Source: Acanthornis magna
Taxonomy: Eukaryota > Chordata > Aves > Passeriformes > Acanthizidae
NCBI GenBank assembly: GCA_036785705.1
Contig: JAWUZG010000295.1
Coordinates: forward strand, 1-64,000
Length of the DNA: 64,000 nucleotides
Direction: 5' to 3'
Position numbers and translations under genes: made by a program. Shown here piece after piece: positions 10,816-24,300 of this stretch. The notes below the pieces were generated by a model. It saw only the letters and a list, made by a program, of their open reading frames with translations. It was not told where the DNA came from and made no database searches. Each line of letters opens with the position of its first letter. Position 1 is the stretch's first letter.

Positions 10816-13800
10816 TAATAAAATAAGAGGAAGCAAAACTTGCTACAAGCAAATTTCATCATTTCATACTGTGGTGCATCTGCATAAAACAGCAGCTGGA
10901 ACTGCTCTGCAGCCTTTATAACCTTCTGTTCGTGGTTCTCAACACACGGAGTTACTGGCGTTGTATGTGCACAGAAACTGCCACACCATTATCACACAGG
11001 AAAGCGAACACATTATTATTTTCTCCCTTTTCTCCCATCCCTAGCTAATGTCTCATCATAACAACCTCATCAGCTATCACCGATAATCTGCCCTACCTCT
11101 TATCTTCATCTCAAATGCAACTCAAAAAATGACTGTAAGGTAATAACCATGGCCAGCCTGGCTGTGAGCTGAAGGCAGACAGGGAACTGGGAAAAGCAGC
11201 ACGTGCAAAAGGCTGACCTTCAAAACAGCCATTTGCAAAACGTATGTGCTGCCATAAAATAACATTAAGTAACCTTTCCTGTGCTGCTGCTCTCAGTTTC
11301 ACACCGAGGCTGATCAACACTGCCCTGCAGCACCCACACACTCATGAAGGTTCCTGGTTTAAAGTCATTTAGCCTAATAATACCACTAGCTTGAAAATAG
11401 CCTAGTGTACCCCACAGAGGTGGCAACAAAGCAAAAGCCAAGCCAGGCCAGACAGCCCAAAGTGTCCCCCCCAGCAGATGACCCCACTGGCTGCCTGGGA
11501 CAGGCACGACCCCCACCTGCAGAAACCCTCAAAGACAGAAGCACTTTCTGGGCCAACCAGCTAGACCGTACAAAATGAAGTTGATGTGGTGAATTCAGTG
11601 AATTTGGTACTTCTGTGAAAGGAGTCAGTTTTCCCTCCACCCTGCCCATCTATAACTTTGTGGGGAAGAGATTTTGTTTTATAAGTTTTGTTTCATAAAT
11701 AATGGCCTATGCCCATGAGACATCATGGGGCTCGCCATAACTGCCCTGGTGCCAAGGGATTCTTTTCCTAATATATACCTGAATATTAGACTGCGGGGCC
11801 CTGCATTCCCTCAACTTGCAGAAAACACTCAGCAATATTATCCAGACCAAAGAAGCTTGGGTACACAGCACGGCTTCAGCTGGAACTCTACTCCATTCAC
11901 CCACAGTGGGCTAACGACTGCAGCTCAGAGCATGAGGAGCACACAATAAAAAAAGAGTTTGAAGACAACTTTTTTCCTCCACACCACTCATTTACTCTCC
12001 CTGGTGTTGCTCAGGCCTCACAGCTCCCCAGTTCACAGCAGGAACTTCAACCCAGTGTGTTATGACAGGCATATTCCAGTGGCTAAGGCAGCCCCACTGG
12101 CAGTCTTATTCACAAACTCCTTCCAGCATTTCAAAAATTAAAAATAAGCTGATTTGCCATGCATGTGAGATACTTCTTCCACACACAAGTCCACCTGCAA
12201 ACATAAATTTTAAATGTTCCTTTCTCCATTACTTATTCCCTCCATACTTTGTGCTTATACATTGTGGAGCACAGAATGATCTGTTGTTCATTTAAGAGCT
12301 TAAAAATCCATACCAGTTTCCCAGAACTAAAGCCAACACACTGCTTTACTCAAGCGAGATCTACTCCACAAAACACAATTACCCAGCAATTGACTACACA
12401 TCAATGGGACAGCACATGATTAGACAACAGTGGGGAATCCTAATGATCCCCTGTGAGAATTAGGGGAGTGCAAGCCTCTCATTTTCTGCTCCATGATGTG
12501 TAGATGAAAAGCGCACTGGAAAGAATACAAAATGAACGGCAGTATTTCTGTGCACATCCTAACTTCATTCCCATGGGAATGTGGAAATCTAACAAGACCA
12601 TGATTATCACATGGAAGACAAAAAAACCACTGACCATAATGTCTTATTTAAAAGCACAATGACTTGTCCACATCTTTAGCCCTGATGTTTTCAAAGTGGC
12701 TCTTAGACACACATACTCAACTCCAAAGTATTTGGGAGCTCGCCAACATCCACAGGTAGGTGGCAGATCCACTGTGCCACAGCTCTAGGGAAACTTCACC
12801 TGACTCTGAGTGGAGGATTACTCCTCTGACAGAGCACTGCAGTGGAATTAATACAGCTCTCCCAAGGCCAGACATAGTGCAACAGCGTGCTGCAAGGACG
12901 CTGACCAATATTTATTTGTTTATTCCATTCCCCATCACATGGGTAGGGGAGAGTTTGAACCATGCATATGGGTTTCTCTAATCTTCTGAAGAAGAAAATA
13001 ATTTCAAAATGAGCTATAAACCATGATTTCACACTCTATTCACTTCAACCCAGGATATATTAACATCCCAAGAGAGATGTGAATGTTACCAAAGGCTGTC
13101 AAATTAACAGAAATACATTGACAAAAAGGATTAGGCTATGTTAGTGCAGCATTAATGGTGCTAAGTGATGGAAGAGCATGGCCTAGCTTACAGCAAAATT
13201 CCTTTTTTCCTGTTCACAAAAAGAAATGCAATTTCTGTCACCTGATTTTTGTCCTTGCTTGATTTGTTTGACATATTTTAAAGGGATTCTGTGGCTTTCT
13301 CTTTCATGGTTCTTTCACAAACAGTACTTTACAAGGTTTGACACATAAAAACTCCTCAATAGAGCTGATCAAATTGCTTCGCAGTTTTAGGAAATTTAGT
13401 GATGCATACGCTACAATACAAATTCAGCAATTATACAGGGAAATTAGGGCAGCAATGTCCAGCATGTGTAATTTTAGCAAATACCTCCTGTCTGGTGTGT
13501 ACTATCTTCCAGTAACTGGATTTTTGACTGCTTTAGGTCTCCTGTGTCACACAGTAAAAAAACAATGTTTCCCTTGTTCCCTGGGCAGGCAATTTTGTGG
13601 AGCACATGCCAACATTATCAATGGGATTTGCCATACTAGATTAACCTCATAGTTCACCTTGTCCAGGACCAAGTGACTAATGTTATCCATATGGTATTTT
13701 CAAATATTACTTATTTTGCCACTCTCAGTAAGCCTAGTTTGATTTCCTTTCTTGGCAACAGATGTGCATTGAACAGGGCTCTCAGTGAGCAATAGCTCTC

Positions 13801-15766
13801 TAAAATGTAGCTCAGTTTTCTCTTGTTAACTTCATCCTCTCCCAAAGCATTCTTATCCCACTGCTCAATTGCTGTGCATTTAGTAAGCTTCCTTCTTTCT
13901 TTAGTTTTTCCTATCAATACAGTTCAGTAGAAAGCAGTATGTTTTGAAGACTGTTTGAAGGAATTAGATGGCTGATTTAGCCTGAAACTTATTTATTGTC
14001 ATGTTTGGTGATGATCAACACTGAAGAAGTGACAGTAAGGTACTTTTTACACTGCTCTAAGCTATAGTCAGCAAGGGACTGTGAGAGAAATTACTGGAAC
14101 ATTTCTATCTTCCCAGCATGCACAAATATCTACTGTTGTTGCAAGCATCTGAGACCTGCAGGTCTGGCTCAAAGCTGTCTCTCCTTCCACTGCTCTGATT
14201 CCGTGCCGAAATATCTCAGGTAGTCAGAAGAATCTGACAGCACATCTATCTTCCTGTTATTTATATTCACCAGTGTAGTACTTGAGCAGTTAATGATAAC
14301 ACGCAGTGTACCAACACCAATGTCCTTTGGCAAACATCACTTAGGACACTTCTTTTGCAAGCTGTACACATGTAAAGTGAATATTTCTCTTCTACTTGAG
14401 GAAGTAATAAAGCCTTGGAGTCAGAGACATTAAATTTACTCATCTATTGGGAGAGTTAGAAGATGAAATACAAAGGCTGCTATGCTGTATTTTGGATGAC
14501 CTTAGTTCTAAAGCACCCATGACTATGTGATGTTGTTTGCTCCCTGTCTCAAGTCATTCCCTGTACATTCAATTAGCAAAAATAATTGCTTCATCACAAA
14601 CTGAATAAAAATGCCAAGACCCATTTAGAGACAACAGCAATCATTAAAAAAAACCCATCTGCAGGAGAGCTGAAGGCATTTCAAATACGCATATGAGATT
14701 TAAAAATAGAAGAACACTTCAGAGTGTTCCAACTGCAGACAAAATCCTGTTTAATTTCAAAGGTGGCAGGGTTACTAATGCATCAGCTACTTCAAAGACA
14801 ACAAAATAAATTGCTTTTTTAAAACACTGGCAGTTCCTTCCAACATGATGGGAAATGCATAAGATTTACCAAATATGAAATGTAATGTGCACAGGTTGCT
14901 CAAAAGATGCCTTAATTTGCATGAGGGAGCATTACAAAAGGCATAACTTATCATCACAGTTAGGCTTAGCTTTGGAAATTGCTGTTCAGTCATGAACCTC
15001 AAATAGTCAACCCACAAGGCCATCTCTCCATTTTATTCCCTAATGCTGGAAAAATAAAGTGTTGTTTATATAGCTGGAAGGCTTTGCTCTCTTATAAAAC
15101 ACAACAGGAGAGTAATTTATTTAATATCATTATTTAGCATGTGCATGACCATAGATAAATAGCAATCCACTGAAGAATTTAAGGCCTCCCCTGAAATATT
15201 TTTACAATCCTCTCAAAACCAATGAACTTTTGACTCGGGACTGGGTTTTGTTTTCAACAATTATTTTTCCTAAATCTATTAGCAAGCTCTTATTAACCTT
15301 TGCACTAAATGCAATTAAAAACACAATACCATGCACACAGGAAGGGCATATGCCTGGTTACTGGGATCCTCATTCTCAAGCTGAGATGGCAAAAGTTGTT
15401 CCTCCACGTTGAGTTTTACTGGCTCCATACAGCAACTCGCCAATGAAGTTGCCAAATAAAATATGAAAAGCTATGTTTGGTTTATGGTTGAAAAGTTTTC
15501 CTTGCATTTAGGAGCTCATATAAACACAACACCGCATGGATAACAAAGTCTGAGCCCCTAGGCTTCTAAGGCGTGCTGTGCTGTGTCCTTTGGATGATAT
15601 TATCTCGATGGATCATATTGTCACCTGAAGTCTACCCATTTTAATGAAATTATAGTTTACTCTATGGATCAGGTGATCTTTTAAGATGCTTTCAGAAGAT
15701 GAGCATAAGGAAATATAAAATGAAAACATTCAAGTTTATCAACAAAAACCTGAAGCCTGTGTTTCC
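10816..15766. other. Unique AT-rich DNA, no gene seen
   Basis: A modestly GC-richer patch lies at 11100-11660, with overlapping minus-strand frames of 76-87 codons that show no domains. The remainder is AT-rich. No element or RNA gene is recognised. Confidence 0.55.
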
Positions 15767-15790
15767 AAAAAAAAAAAAAAAAAAAAAAAA
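15767..15790 (+). repeat. Poly-A run (24 A)
   Basis: A pure run of A with no upstream polyadenylation signal or recognisable cDNA-like sequence that I could support, so it is called a simple repeat and not the tail of a processed pseudogene. Confidence 0.9.
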
Positions 15791-16673
15791 TTTGAGAGAA
15801 GAAGCTGAGAAACTGCAGGAAACCAGAGAAACACATAATTGTTTGCAAATAGTGGCTGGGTAAATAAATTCAGGCACAGGCTTGGTACACACTGTGTGAT
15901 AGGGGAACAGTTCCCTTCCAAGTCTGAATTTTCATCAGGACACGCACATCTCCATCTGTTGCAGAGCCAAAACAAGAATTCAAGCTCGACAACTGCTTTG
16001 AAATTGAGAGGAACTGCTACCAGGACATTGAGCGATAGTGTAAACCATGTAAAAGAATTATTCTTAATGATTAGTGTTTTATATATGATGGCTATTGATC
16101 CAGTTACTGGATGTGTTTTACAGGGAATGGAAGTACTCCGGGGGAAAAAAAAGAAGATAATAGTGAGTAATAAATGGAACTTTTAAGTTTTTTTCTACCA
16201 CTTGCATATGTATGTATAGATATATGGTATAATACTTAAATCAGTGTCTCCAGGTTCTGCCAAACAAAAGAAATGTCAAAGTAGTAATATCATACTTTTC
16301 CTATTAATAAAACAAGAGGATACTATCACCTTTCAGGAGTGGGAAGGCCTCATCATATTCTGCCTTCCTCTCCAAATTCATTGAACAGTAAATATTTCAA
16401 AGGGCTCAATCTTGTTCATTCACTCCTTTTTTTTGTGCAGCTTTGTATAGCTCCTTTGAAGCAGCAGTCCTCAAAGGATCAGACACTGAGTTTTCTAATC
16501 CTGTTTCAACTTCTCAGCAAGACTTCTGAGTTATGTTAAAGATTAGGCAACATTTTTTCTGTGCTGAGGCCTTCTAGGCATCTGAACAAGGAATGAGCCC
16601 CCCAAATACGCTAAACAAAGGTGACATTGCTGTTAGCCATAAAACTCCTTAAAGGAGATAATTTCTATTAACA
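15791..16673. other. Unique DNA, no gene seen
   Basis: A 115-codon plus-strand frame spans 15839-16186, but it has no domain and an ordinary AT-rich composition. I take it as chance. Confidence 0.5.
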
Positions 16674-16791
16674 AGAAAAAAACCAAACTAACAAACAAAC
16701 AAAAAAAACCCCCAACCCCCCCAACAACAAACCCCCCCCCCAAAACAAACAACAAAAAAACCCCCGCACCAAAAAACAAAACAAACAAACC
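16674..16791 (+). repeat. A/C-only low-complexity tract
   Basis: Almost pure A and C on the plus strand, including AACAAACAAACA units and a run of ten C at 16732-16741. The complementary strand is G/T-rich with G runs. See the matching G/T tract at 18183-18300. Confidence 0.9.
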
Positions 16792-17136
16792 GTTATTTAA
16801 ACCAGCCCTTATCATGCCATCTGAATCAAAAAACATATGTACATAACAAACTTCTACAATCAAGTAAATAGGAAACAACTGGGATTTTAGCAATTGTGCC
16901 ATATATGAGAAATGTTCAAAAAAGGGTCAAAGTGCGATCCACTGGGGGATGGAAAGCCAAATGTTCCTGCAAACTCCTTCCTTAAAATGCTGTTATGTTT
17001 AGCAAAGGTTGTAAACAGTCCACTCTCAGGTATAAAGTATGGGGTGTGAATCCTACCACAACAACCCTACAGGCAAGTATTTTCTGTAAATACGTCCTAT
17101 TCCAGGCAATTTTGAGCACATGTGGACATGGGTGGA
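16792..17136. other. Unique DNA, no gene seen
   Basis: Nothing recognisable lies between the A/C tract and the TG repeat. Confidence 0.5.
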
Positions 17137-17176
17137 TGTGTGTGTGTATATTTGTGTGTGTGTGTATGTGTGTGTG
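17137..17176 (+). repeat. (TG)n dinucleotide repeat
   Basis: An interrupted TG array with TATA and TATG interruptions. This kind of alternating purine-pyrimidine tract can be polymorphic and can adopt Z-DNA. Confidence 0.9.
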
Positions 17177-18182
17177 CCTGGGCACATTGGTGAGAATAAG
17201 ACCACAATGTTATGAACCACCACATCTCACAAGTTCAGAATTTCAAATTTCAGCTGCACTGACAGTGTTTCTTAGTTAAATTATTCTTTATCAATTTCTG
17301 TGAAATATTTGGTGACACACAGGATGGAGATTTTTGTTTTTCTGAAATTAAGTAGAATGACTCCTGCATAGCTGTTTGGGTTACTAACATCATGCAAATA
17401 TGGCAAATTTCTTCTCTAAACATATTCCCTCTCACCCCTCCTGTAGCTGAGGGATTTTACAGGGGAACTGACAACTCAGGCTGCTGAGTTCATACCCACA
17501 CAAAGGCTCCTGCCCAGAAGGTGTCAGGATGGGACTGTAACAATAAAGGTAAGCTCCAAGGTAAAAGATATGCTGCTGACCTCTAAGTGTTCCTTTGAGA
17601 TGTGGGGCCATATGGAGCTCACAGGAGGGATGTGTGCTGGCACCAGGGGAGATTCTGTCCTAGCAGTAAATGCAGAAGGCATGCTGCCAGCCACCTTCCC
17701 TTCATACAGTCAGAAAAGGGGCACAGAGGGGACCTTTCTCTCAGCCAAAGAGGTCCGAGATGAGATCAAACCCTTCAACAGAACTGTAACAGGAGAAAAT
17801 GTTGCACATGTACACACTAGTGGCACATTTCAAAGTCGAAGAGACACAAGTGAGTATCCTTCTGATATCCAAGTGAGTATGCCCTTCTCCTTTGGATGCG
17901 AGTATGAAGTCATTCTGTGAATGGCTTCAGTGTGCAAAGCCATGACATGAACAAAAGCTGAAGCACAGCCCCTGCCAAGTCCAGCATTGCTCCCAAAACA
18001 TCAACAGTGACACACAGAACTCACCTCCAACTGGTGCTTCAGGCAGCTGCCCTGCCAGCCACTCAGACAGGGAGATGAAGAAACCTTGAGTTTTTCTGTC
18101 TGGCCTCCAGGGAAGTGAGCAGTCATAATCTGAAATGTGAGAACATTCCTTTCCGTTGTAAGAATTCCACTGTGACAGTTTG
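17177..18182. other. Unique DNA, no gene seen
   Basis: A 116-codon plus-strand frame (17570-17920) lies in a GC-richer patch. A donor-like AAGGTAAGC occurs near 17547, and CAAGTGAGTAT occurs twice near 17847 and 17870. No protein family is recognisable, so no exon is called. Confidence 0.45.
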
Positions 18183-18300
18183 ATTTTTTTTTTTGTTTTG
18201 GGTTTTTTTGTTTGTTTGTTTGTTTGTTGGTTGTTGGTTTTGTTTGTTTGCTTGTTTGTTTGTTTGGATTTTTTGTGTGGTTTTTTGTTTTGTTTTTTTT
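18183..18300 (+). repeat. G/T-only low-complexity tract, (GTTT)n-rich
   Basis: Dominated by TTTG and TTTGTTTG units with T runs and few C. Its composition is the reverse complement of the A/C tract about 1.4 kb to the left, and the lengths are similar. Confidence 0.9.
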
Positions 18301-21300
18301 AGGAGAATAGGGACCTGTTTGACATTTCTGTTCTAGTCACACAAAGGTGAGTGGCCCTCTAAAAGGTGGTGTTCTACCAACACAGAAAACCAGAAACTTT
18401 CAGCAGTTCTCATGCTGACAGGTTTGTCCTGAAGACCGATTTTGTCTGGTTTTGGAGCCCAACTGATGAGAGCACAATTTCCTGTGTCTCAAGGAAACTC
18501 TGCCAGAGAGCAGCCCTGGAAAAAAGGGTGTTTTTAATTAGGTTTACTTTTCTTTCTAGCTGACTCTAGACCTGCTGAAGAGGGAAAATGTATAAACCTT
18601 TGTATGCAAATTCATTGAGCAGCTGGGGATAGCTCTCTTCATTTCTTTTTAGCTCTTTGCTTCAGTGTCATGCAGGATATTTAACTGTGATGTTTTCTTC
18701 TTCCAGACAGGAAAACAACTGGGTAGACCCATTAGAGACCAAAAATTCGCTACCATAGCCCTTGATGCCCGGGTTGATCATAACCACACACTTTCTAGAC
18801 CAAAGTCAGATACTACAGTGTGGAATTTAAGAACAAGATGGGGAAACCCAGGACCAAAGTTAAAAAGCAAAAAAATAAAATAGTGCAAGTTCTCAAAACC
18901 ATTTAAAAAGTAGTTAAAGCAAATTAAAATTAAAAATTTAAGGGTCGTGATGCATCCAAACAGTGGGGAGAAAACAGAAATTATAATACAAACAACAAAT
19001 GAGAGGAAACTGAGGTAGAAATGAGCTCCAGTGTTCTTACTCTCATGTGAAGCACACAGTGTGGACAACCCAGATTATGTGCTACAAGTATTACAAAGCC
19101 AAAAACCAAAATTATCTGAACAGCAACCCTTGAATATATATGCCCAAGATGTGAACACAAGAACATAAATGAACCAACTGGATCAGTGATTCAATCACTG
19201 GCAGTAAATTCTGAGCACTTGGTTTGGTAACATTATCTAATTTCTTACTTCTCATTGCTTATTTCAAACTACAGATCACGGGACTGACAAAAAATGAAAC
19301 ATCAGAATTTTCATAGATGAGTAGCTGGCTGTATAGTATTCACTGTCTGGCAATGAAACAAAAGCAGATCAAAGCTACAGTTACAGATCAAATACACAAG
19401 AAAACCTCTAATTGGGGCTTTTTTCATCAAAGTCACACACACACACGTGGAATTAACATGAGTAATTAATAATCCAGGCTAAGGTGAGTCAAGCAAATTC
19501 TAGACATACATCCCAGAGAGCTGTTCTATTTCTCTTTAGAACCACCAGAGAGAAATGGCCTTTTCTAGATCATGAGTCATCTTATTTTAAAGTGGCTGTC
19601 TGGTTTAGATTTGATGTAGTTCATCCCAGCTTACGTTTTAACCTCTGACTGCAAAAAGAGTCCAAACAACCTGCTTTGAAATAGATATCTATCTTAAAAA
19701 TATCCAAAATTCCACAGAATAGATTCCACCTCTAAGGCAAGGCCCATCATGGTGAGCAGAAGTTTACTCTAAATATCAACACATTTGACAGCTTTAGCTG
19801 TTTTGTGAAAGCTCAGCTCATCCTCATCTTTGTAAACTTTAATGTCAGTTCTGAAAAAAAGCTCTGCAACAGTTACGCAACAATGCTTTTGACTTTAGCC
19901 CTTGAAAAATAAGGTCCATGACAGTCATAAAAATGTGATGATCTTCTCTTCGTCTTTTTTTCTCTAATAGGGTTGAGTTATTGTGGCACAGCTTAGCCTT
20001 ATACAGGCAGATCCACCACACTTTGTGAGAAATAACACCACAAATCCAATGATTTGAGGTGGTAGAATTTATGATGTGCATCTTGGGTAAATATTTTCCC
20101 CTCTAATTTCTCAGAACTTATTTTCTTTTAGCAGAGATGAGTATCTCAGTACGTCCAAAATTTGGAAGTCTATCTTTTTGTAAACTGCAGTTTTATACTT
20201 CTCATCGCACATAATAGCCAGAAAGGTCTGACTGAAAAAAAAGCTGAAACATGAATGAAATGTTTCACTACATATCCAAACAATATATTTGGACCCTAAG
20301 TTCATTAAATTAATAGTTCTAAACTCAAGTGAAGAGTTTGAAAGCGGTATGTCTGTAGTATGCCTACAGATACAATTGGCAATGACAAAAATAAGGAAGG
20401 TCAACTTCAGAATGTGAAAATATTTTACACCAAATTCTTCCCCTGTCTTTCCTACAAAAGTCACATGTAGTGCAGGGAATTGTGTACTTGTTATCGGTGC
20501 AGTGTGACCAGCAGCCTCAAAATCTCTGTTTCTCTTGAAGCTCTTTGGGTGACAAAATGGGGTTAACGCCCAACTGATATGAGCTCTTCTGTGACTTCAG
20601 CATGAATGTGTGACTGTAACTCAGCAGTCTCAGAACATGGATCATAATTAAGACACAGTTTCAGAAAGCAAAAATTGGAGGAAGATATGACATGAAACAC
20701 TACCCAAACAGCACTGATTACATCAGGATGCAATAATCCAAATACCAATAGTCCAAAGATTTATTATCCCTAGAAGAGAACACCTTTTGACCAGATGGTG
20801 TTCCAGACTCTGCCTCACACCTTGGAGGAGCTCAAGAAGGAGCTCAGGTCTGAAATTGCTAATTTCTCATCGATACAACTGAAATGGGTAATTCATCATC
20901 TATGCTTCCTTTCCCCAGCTGAAGCTGAGAGAAGATTTATTTGGAGAAATTCCAACTGATTCATTTTAAAGAGCAATAACATATGCCAAAAGATTAGGAC
21001 AGTATAAGAGGTAGTTTGAGATCCTAGCTGAAAGAACAAAGATTATTAAAAATAACACAACATAATGAAACCACAAGTTTTCTTCCGAATTCTAAGTTTC
21101 CAGAGAAAAGCATGAGATTCCAAATGCAGAGAGATTAGACAAGTATTTAAAATAAATACAAATGACATGTCAAGTGAGCTTGGGTAAATACAGTGCCAGG
21201 TAACTGAAGACAGTCTAGAATTTGGTGTATTATAAGCCTACCTTTTCCAGTACTAAAGATCAGGATTTAGGAGACTTTATCGAACTTTAGTAGTGCATGT

Positions 21301-24300
21301 TATTGCATTACTCTGGGGGGAGGAAGGAGACATGAGGAACAAGGGAGGGACCAGTATGGGAATTCCACACCCATACTTTATTTTTAAAAAATACTGTAAG
21401 AAAGGCTCAATGCAACTTGCTTGCCAGATAACATAGCATCTGTCTTGCTTTGTTTAAATAAAAAGTCTTACTAATGTTGTATCTAATCTAGAATTTAAAG
21501 AGGCTAAAGATTTTCCAGTAGTATGCTTTTATTCTGCTGAATGTTTTGAAACACAGAAAGAGGAGCTGCCTCAAATATTTATTCACTGTCCACTCAATTC
21601 TTTAGAAAAGGAAGATCTAAAAGCATATCTGGCAGCCTATTTCTGTGCAGGAGCACTCAAGTACTTGTCATCTGGCATAAGCAAGCCTAATAATGCTGAG
21701 TCCCTTCTACTTTTTATTTCTGCAAAGGACTAAATCCAGAGATTAACTGTAACATCTTTCAACTACAGGCTCACATATTCATGAATAACAACAAGAAAAT
21801 CTAAATCAGTACTTAATTTTTTGCGGCATCTTCAAGAGCAGCATGTTAGAAACTATAATAGTCCAGACACAGGAGTCATTCTACAAGCTGATTCTGAAAT
21901 ACTGCATATATAGTTTTGAAGGGTTTTAGGAGTTCTATTATTTAGGTTTGGGAAAATAAGCTCAGCTTAGTTTTAGGTTGTTATTTTGACAGATAATTTA
22001 GATAGCAGGCAATTTCAATATTTTTCATAGTAAACCACAGACTGCAAAGTTATGTTAAGAAAAATATGTCAAATATGTGCAATAGCAAGAAGCAATACAA
22101 CATCATTTAAAAACAAGGTATTAAACATAGGTAATTTAGGTATAGTGCTGGGCCTATAGATGTGTGCTGGAACCCTACTTTTGCTCAGCTTTGACTGCTG
22201 TCCAAACCTAATGAAGACTTGGAGGACCCAGGAATAGGCTTTGACTGAATGATGAAGTACAGTAGAAGAGAAAATGAGCCTTGCTATGGCCTTGCCTTTT
22301 CAGTATAGAGGTCAGGAGCCAGACCCACTCTGTGCAAGTCCATCACCATCTATAACCCAATTCCCTCCTTCTATGTCCTGGAAAACATTTGCAATGCACA
22401 AGTCACTTAACATCCAAAAGAGGCTTCCCACTGGCTACAACAACTTGTTTTGGCAAAGTGGGCACAGATTCAGGTTATGATTCATTCTTCAGCCTTTTCC
22501 TGCACATGTGGCATGGAACTGATAAGTACCTTGCAAGCCTCATGATTGTCAGTAGCCCTGGTGTAACCTGACTGCTAACAGTGACAGCGGGGGCCACAGC
22601 ACTGGGTACTCAGTAGCCTCATATAATAAGCAGAACTGTTTAAACATCTAAGAAATACAGAATTAAGGGGTTGTTGTAGCCATTACTGAAGAAGCCAAAT
22701 ACCAGAAGTATGCAGCTCTAAGAAAAATAATGTCATTACTCACATTCTAGCTTCTTTTACCTGAACCTTATTGAACACATTGGTTAAAGGCTTGCGACCT
22801 CTTTTTCCTGAAATTCAGAAGAGTAAATGAAGAATAAAACTGATGCTAAATATGCAGTTATATTTTAAGCTTTATTCATATATCTTAAGTGCAAATATCA
22901 TATATCTATATCTGCAAGTATTCTAGGAAATGCAACGTGCATTTGAATTTTTAAGCCGTTATTTATCGTAGACAAATTCTGAATTCATCACTCTAAATGC
23001 TGGCATATGAAAACGGAACTGTTCTAACCACATAGAATACTGTGAAATTCTTCTTTTTCTATCTTTTCTTTTTGTTCTTTCTTAAGAAATTAAGACAGGT
23101 TGGAGATCTCAACATTGCTTTATGGATTCATTTTTAGCACTATCAAAATTTTCATTTCAACTTTTAATTGGTCTATCTATTATGCTATAAAAACAGTATA
23201 ATTTTGTTTTTACATTATGTAAATGATAATACAAAATTCAGAAATAAATACTCTCAATAGAATAAAAAATGAAATACACACCTTCCTATTAATATTCTGA
23301 TTCTGAAGAATCTGCATATCTCAATGTAATGTGTCTGATGAAAAGAAACACAGACCTGATTTTGAATGAGATCTGCTTGAAGTAGGGCATGGGCAATGTA
23401 AATGCTTTCAAATCATTCATCCAATTACAATTACATCAAATCAAAGTGAGATAAATGAAAACTAGAAACTTTGCAGATACTATTTAAACAGATCATAAAA
23501 GGAATAAATGCACGTATTCCTTTTATGGTGCACTGGACATGGTTGAGAAAAAGTCAATGATCTGATTAGTAAGAACTTACATATACTCACCAAAATAATA
23601 CAAACAGTATATCTTGGCTTCAAACACCTATATAGTTATATAATTTCAGGAAATTTTACTGCAATAATGCTTTTTATATGCAGCTGTCTCTGACAGAACC
23701 GAATATATATTGAGGCGATACATGTTTGAGAAAATTACCATGGGCTAAGCTTAAGTGTTAGCACCTCAGCTGAACTGCTGTGCCTGCCTTAAGTTTTGAA
23801 TTGTCCACAGTGAAGCAATCAAATTATTTTAAAGCTTTTCTACAATTAGACTCCAAGCACTTCATTTTATTTCCAGCTAACATCAAAATTCCTGCCATAA
23901 ACACAGAAGTCCCATAAGAAATAGGAATCAGAGTGGCTGCAATATGGTAATGGACTGAGCATTGAATCCGTGTTATAAAACCCGGATTCACTTCCCAGTG
24001 TTCTTGGATTTCCTTCAGCACCTTTCTGCACCTCACTGTGGTTTTTTTCCTGGTTGCCTTAGCTGTTACCATTATATATTTGAGGCAGAGACCATTTCAC
24101 ATAATGTGTTTAGGCAGTTCTACAGGGTGGCACTACCGTAAATTCAAGCCTTTTGATGCTATTGTAGAATTAATTAGAATGCAAAAATAAAAGCTTAAGA
24201 TGTTTTCTGTATGTCACCGTTTCCATCCTGAAGTGTTTTGTACTTTTACCAGTGCCAGCCAATAAACCATTCTTACAAAGACTAAATGTTGTTAATCCCT

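Noticed and set aside
15767..15790. Poly-A run as the tail of a processed pseudogene
   Set aside because: No poly-A signal at the right distance, no recognisable cDNA-like sequence and no flanking direct repeat were found.
17570..17920. Possible exon with a 116-codon frame and donor-like GTAAGC and GTGAGT strings
   Set aside because: The GTAAGC lies upstream of the frame, the GTGAGT copies are part of a short direct repeat, and the translation matches no family I know.
20111..20464. 117-codon minus-strand open frame
   Set aside because: Rich in Phe and Ile as expected from AT-rich DNA, with no domain and no plausible splice-bounded exon.
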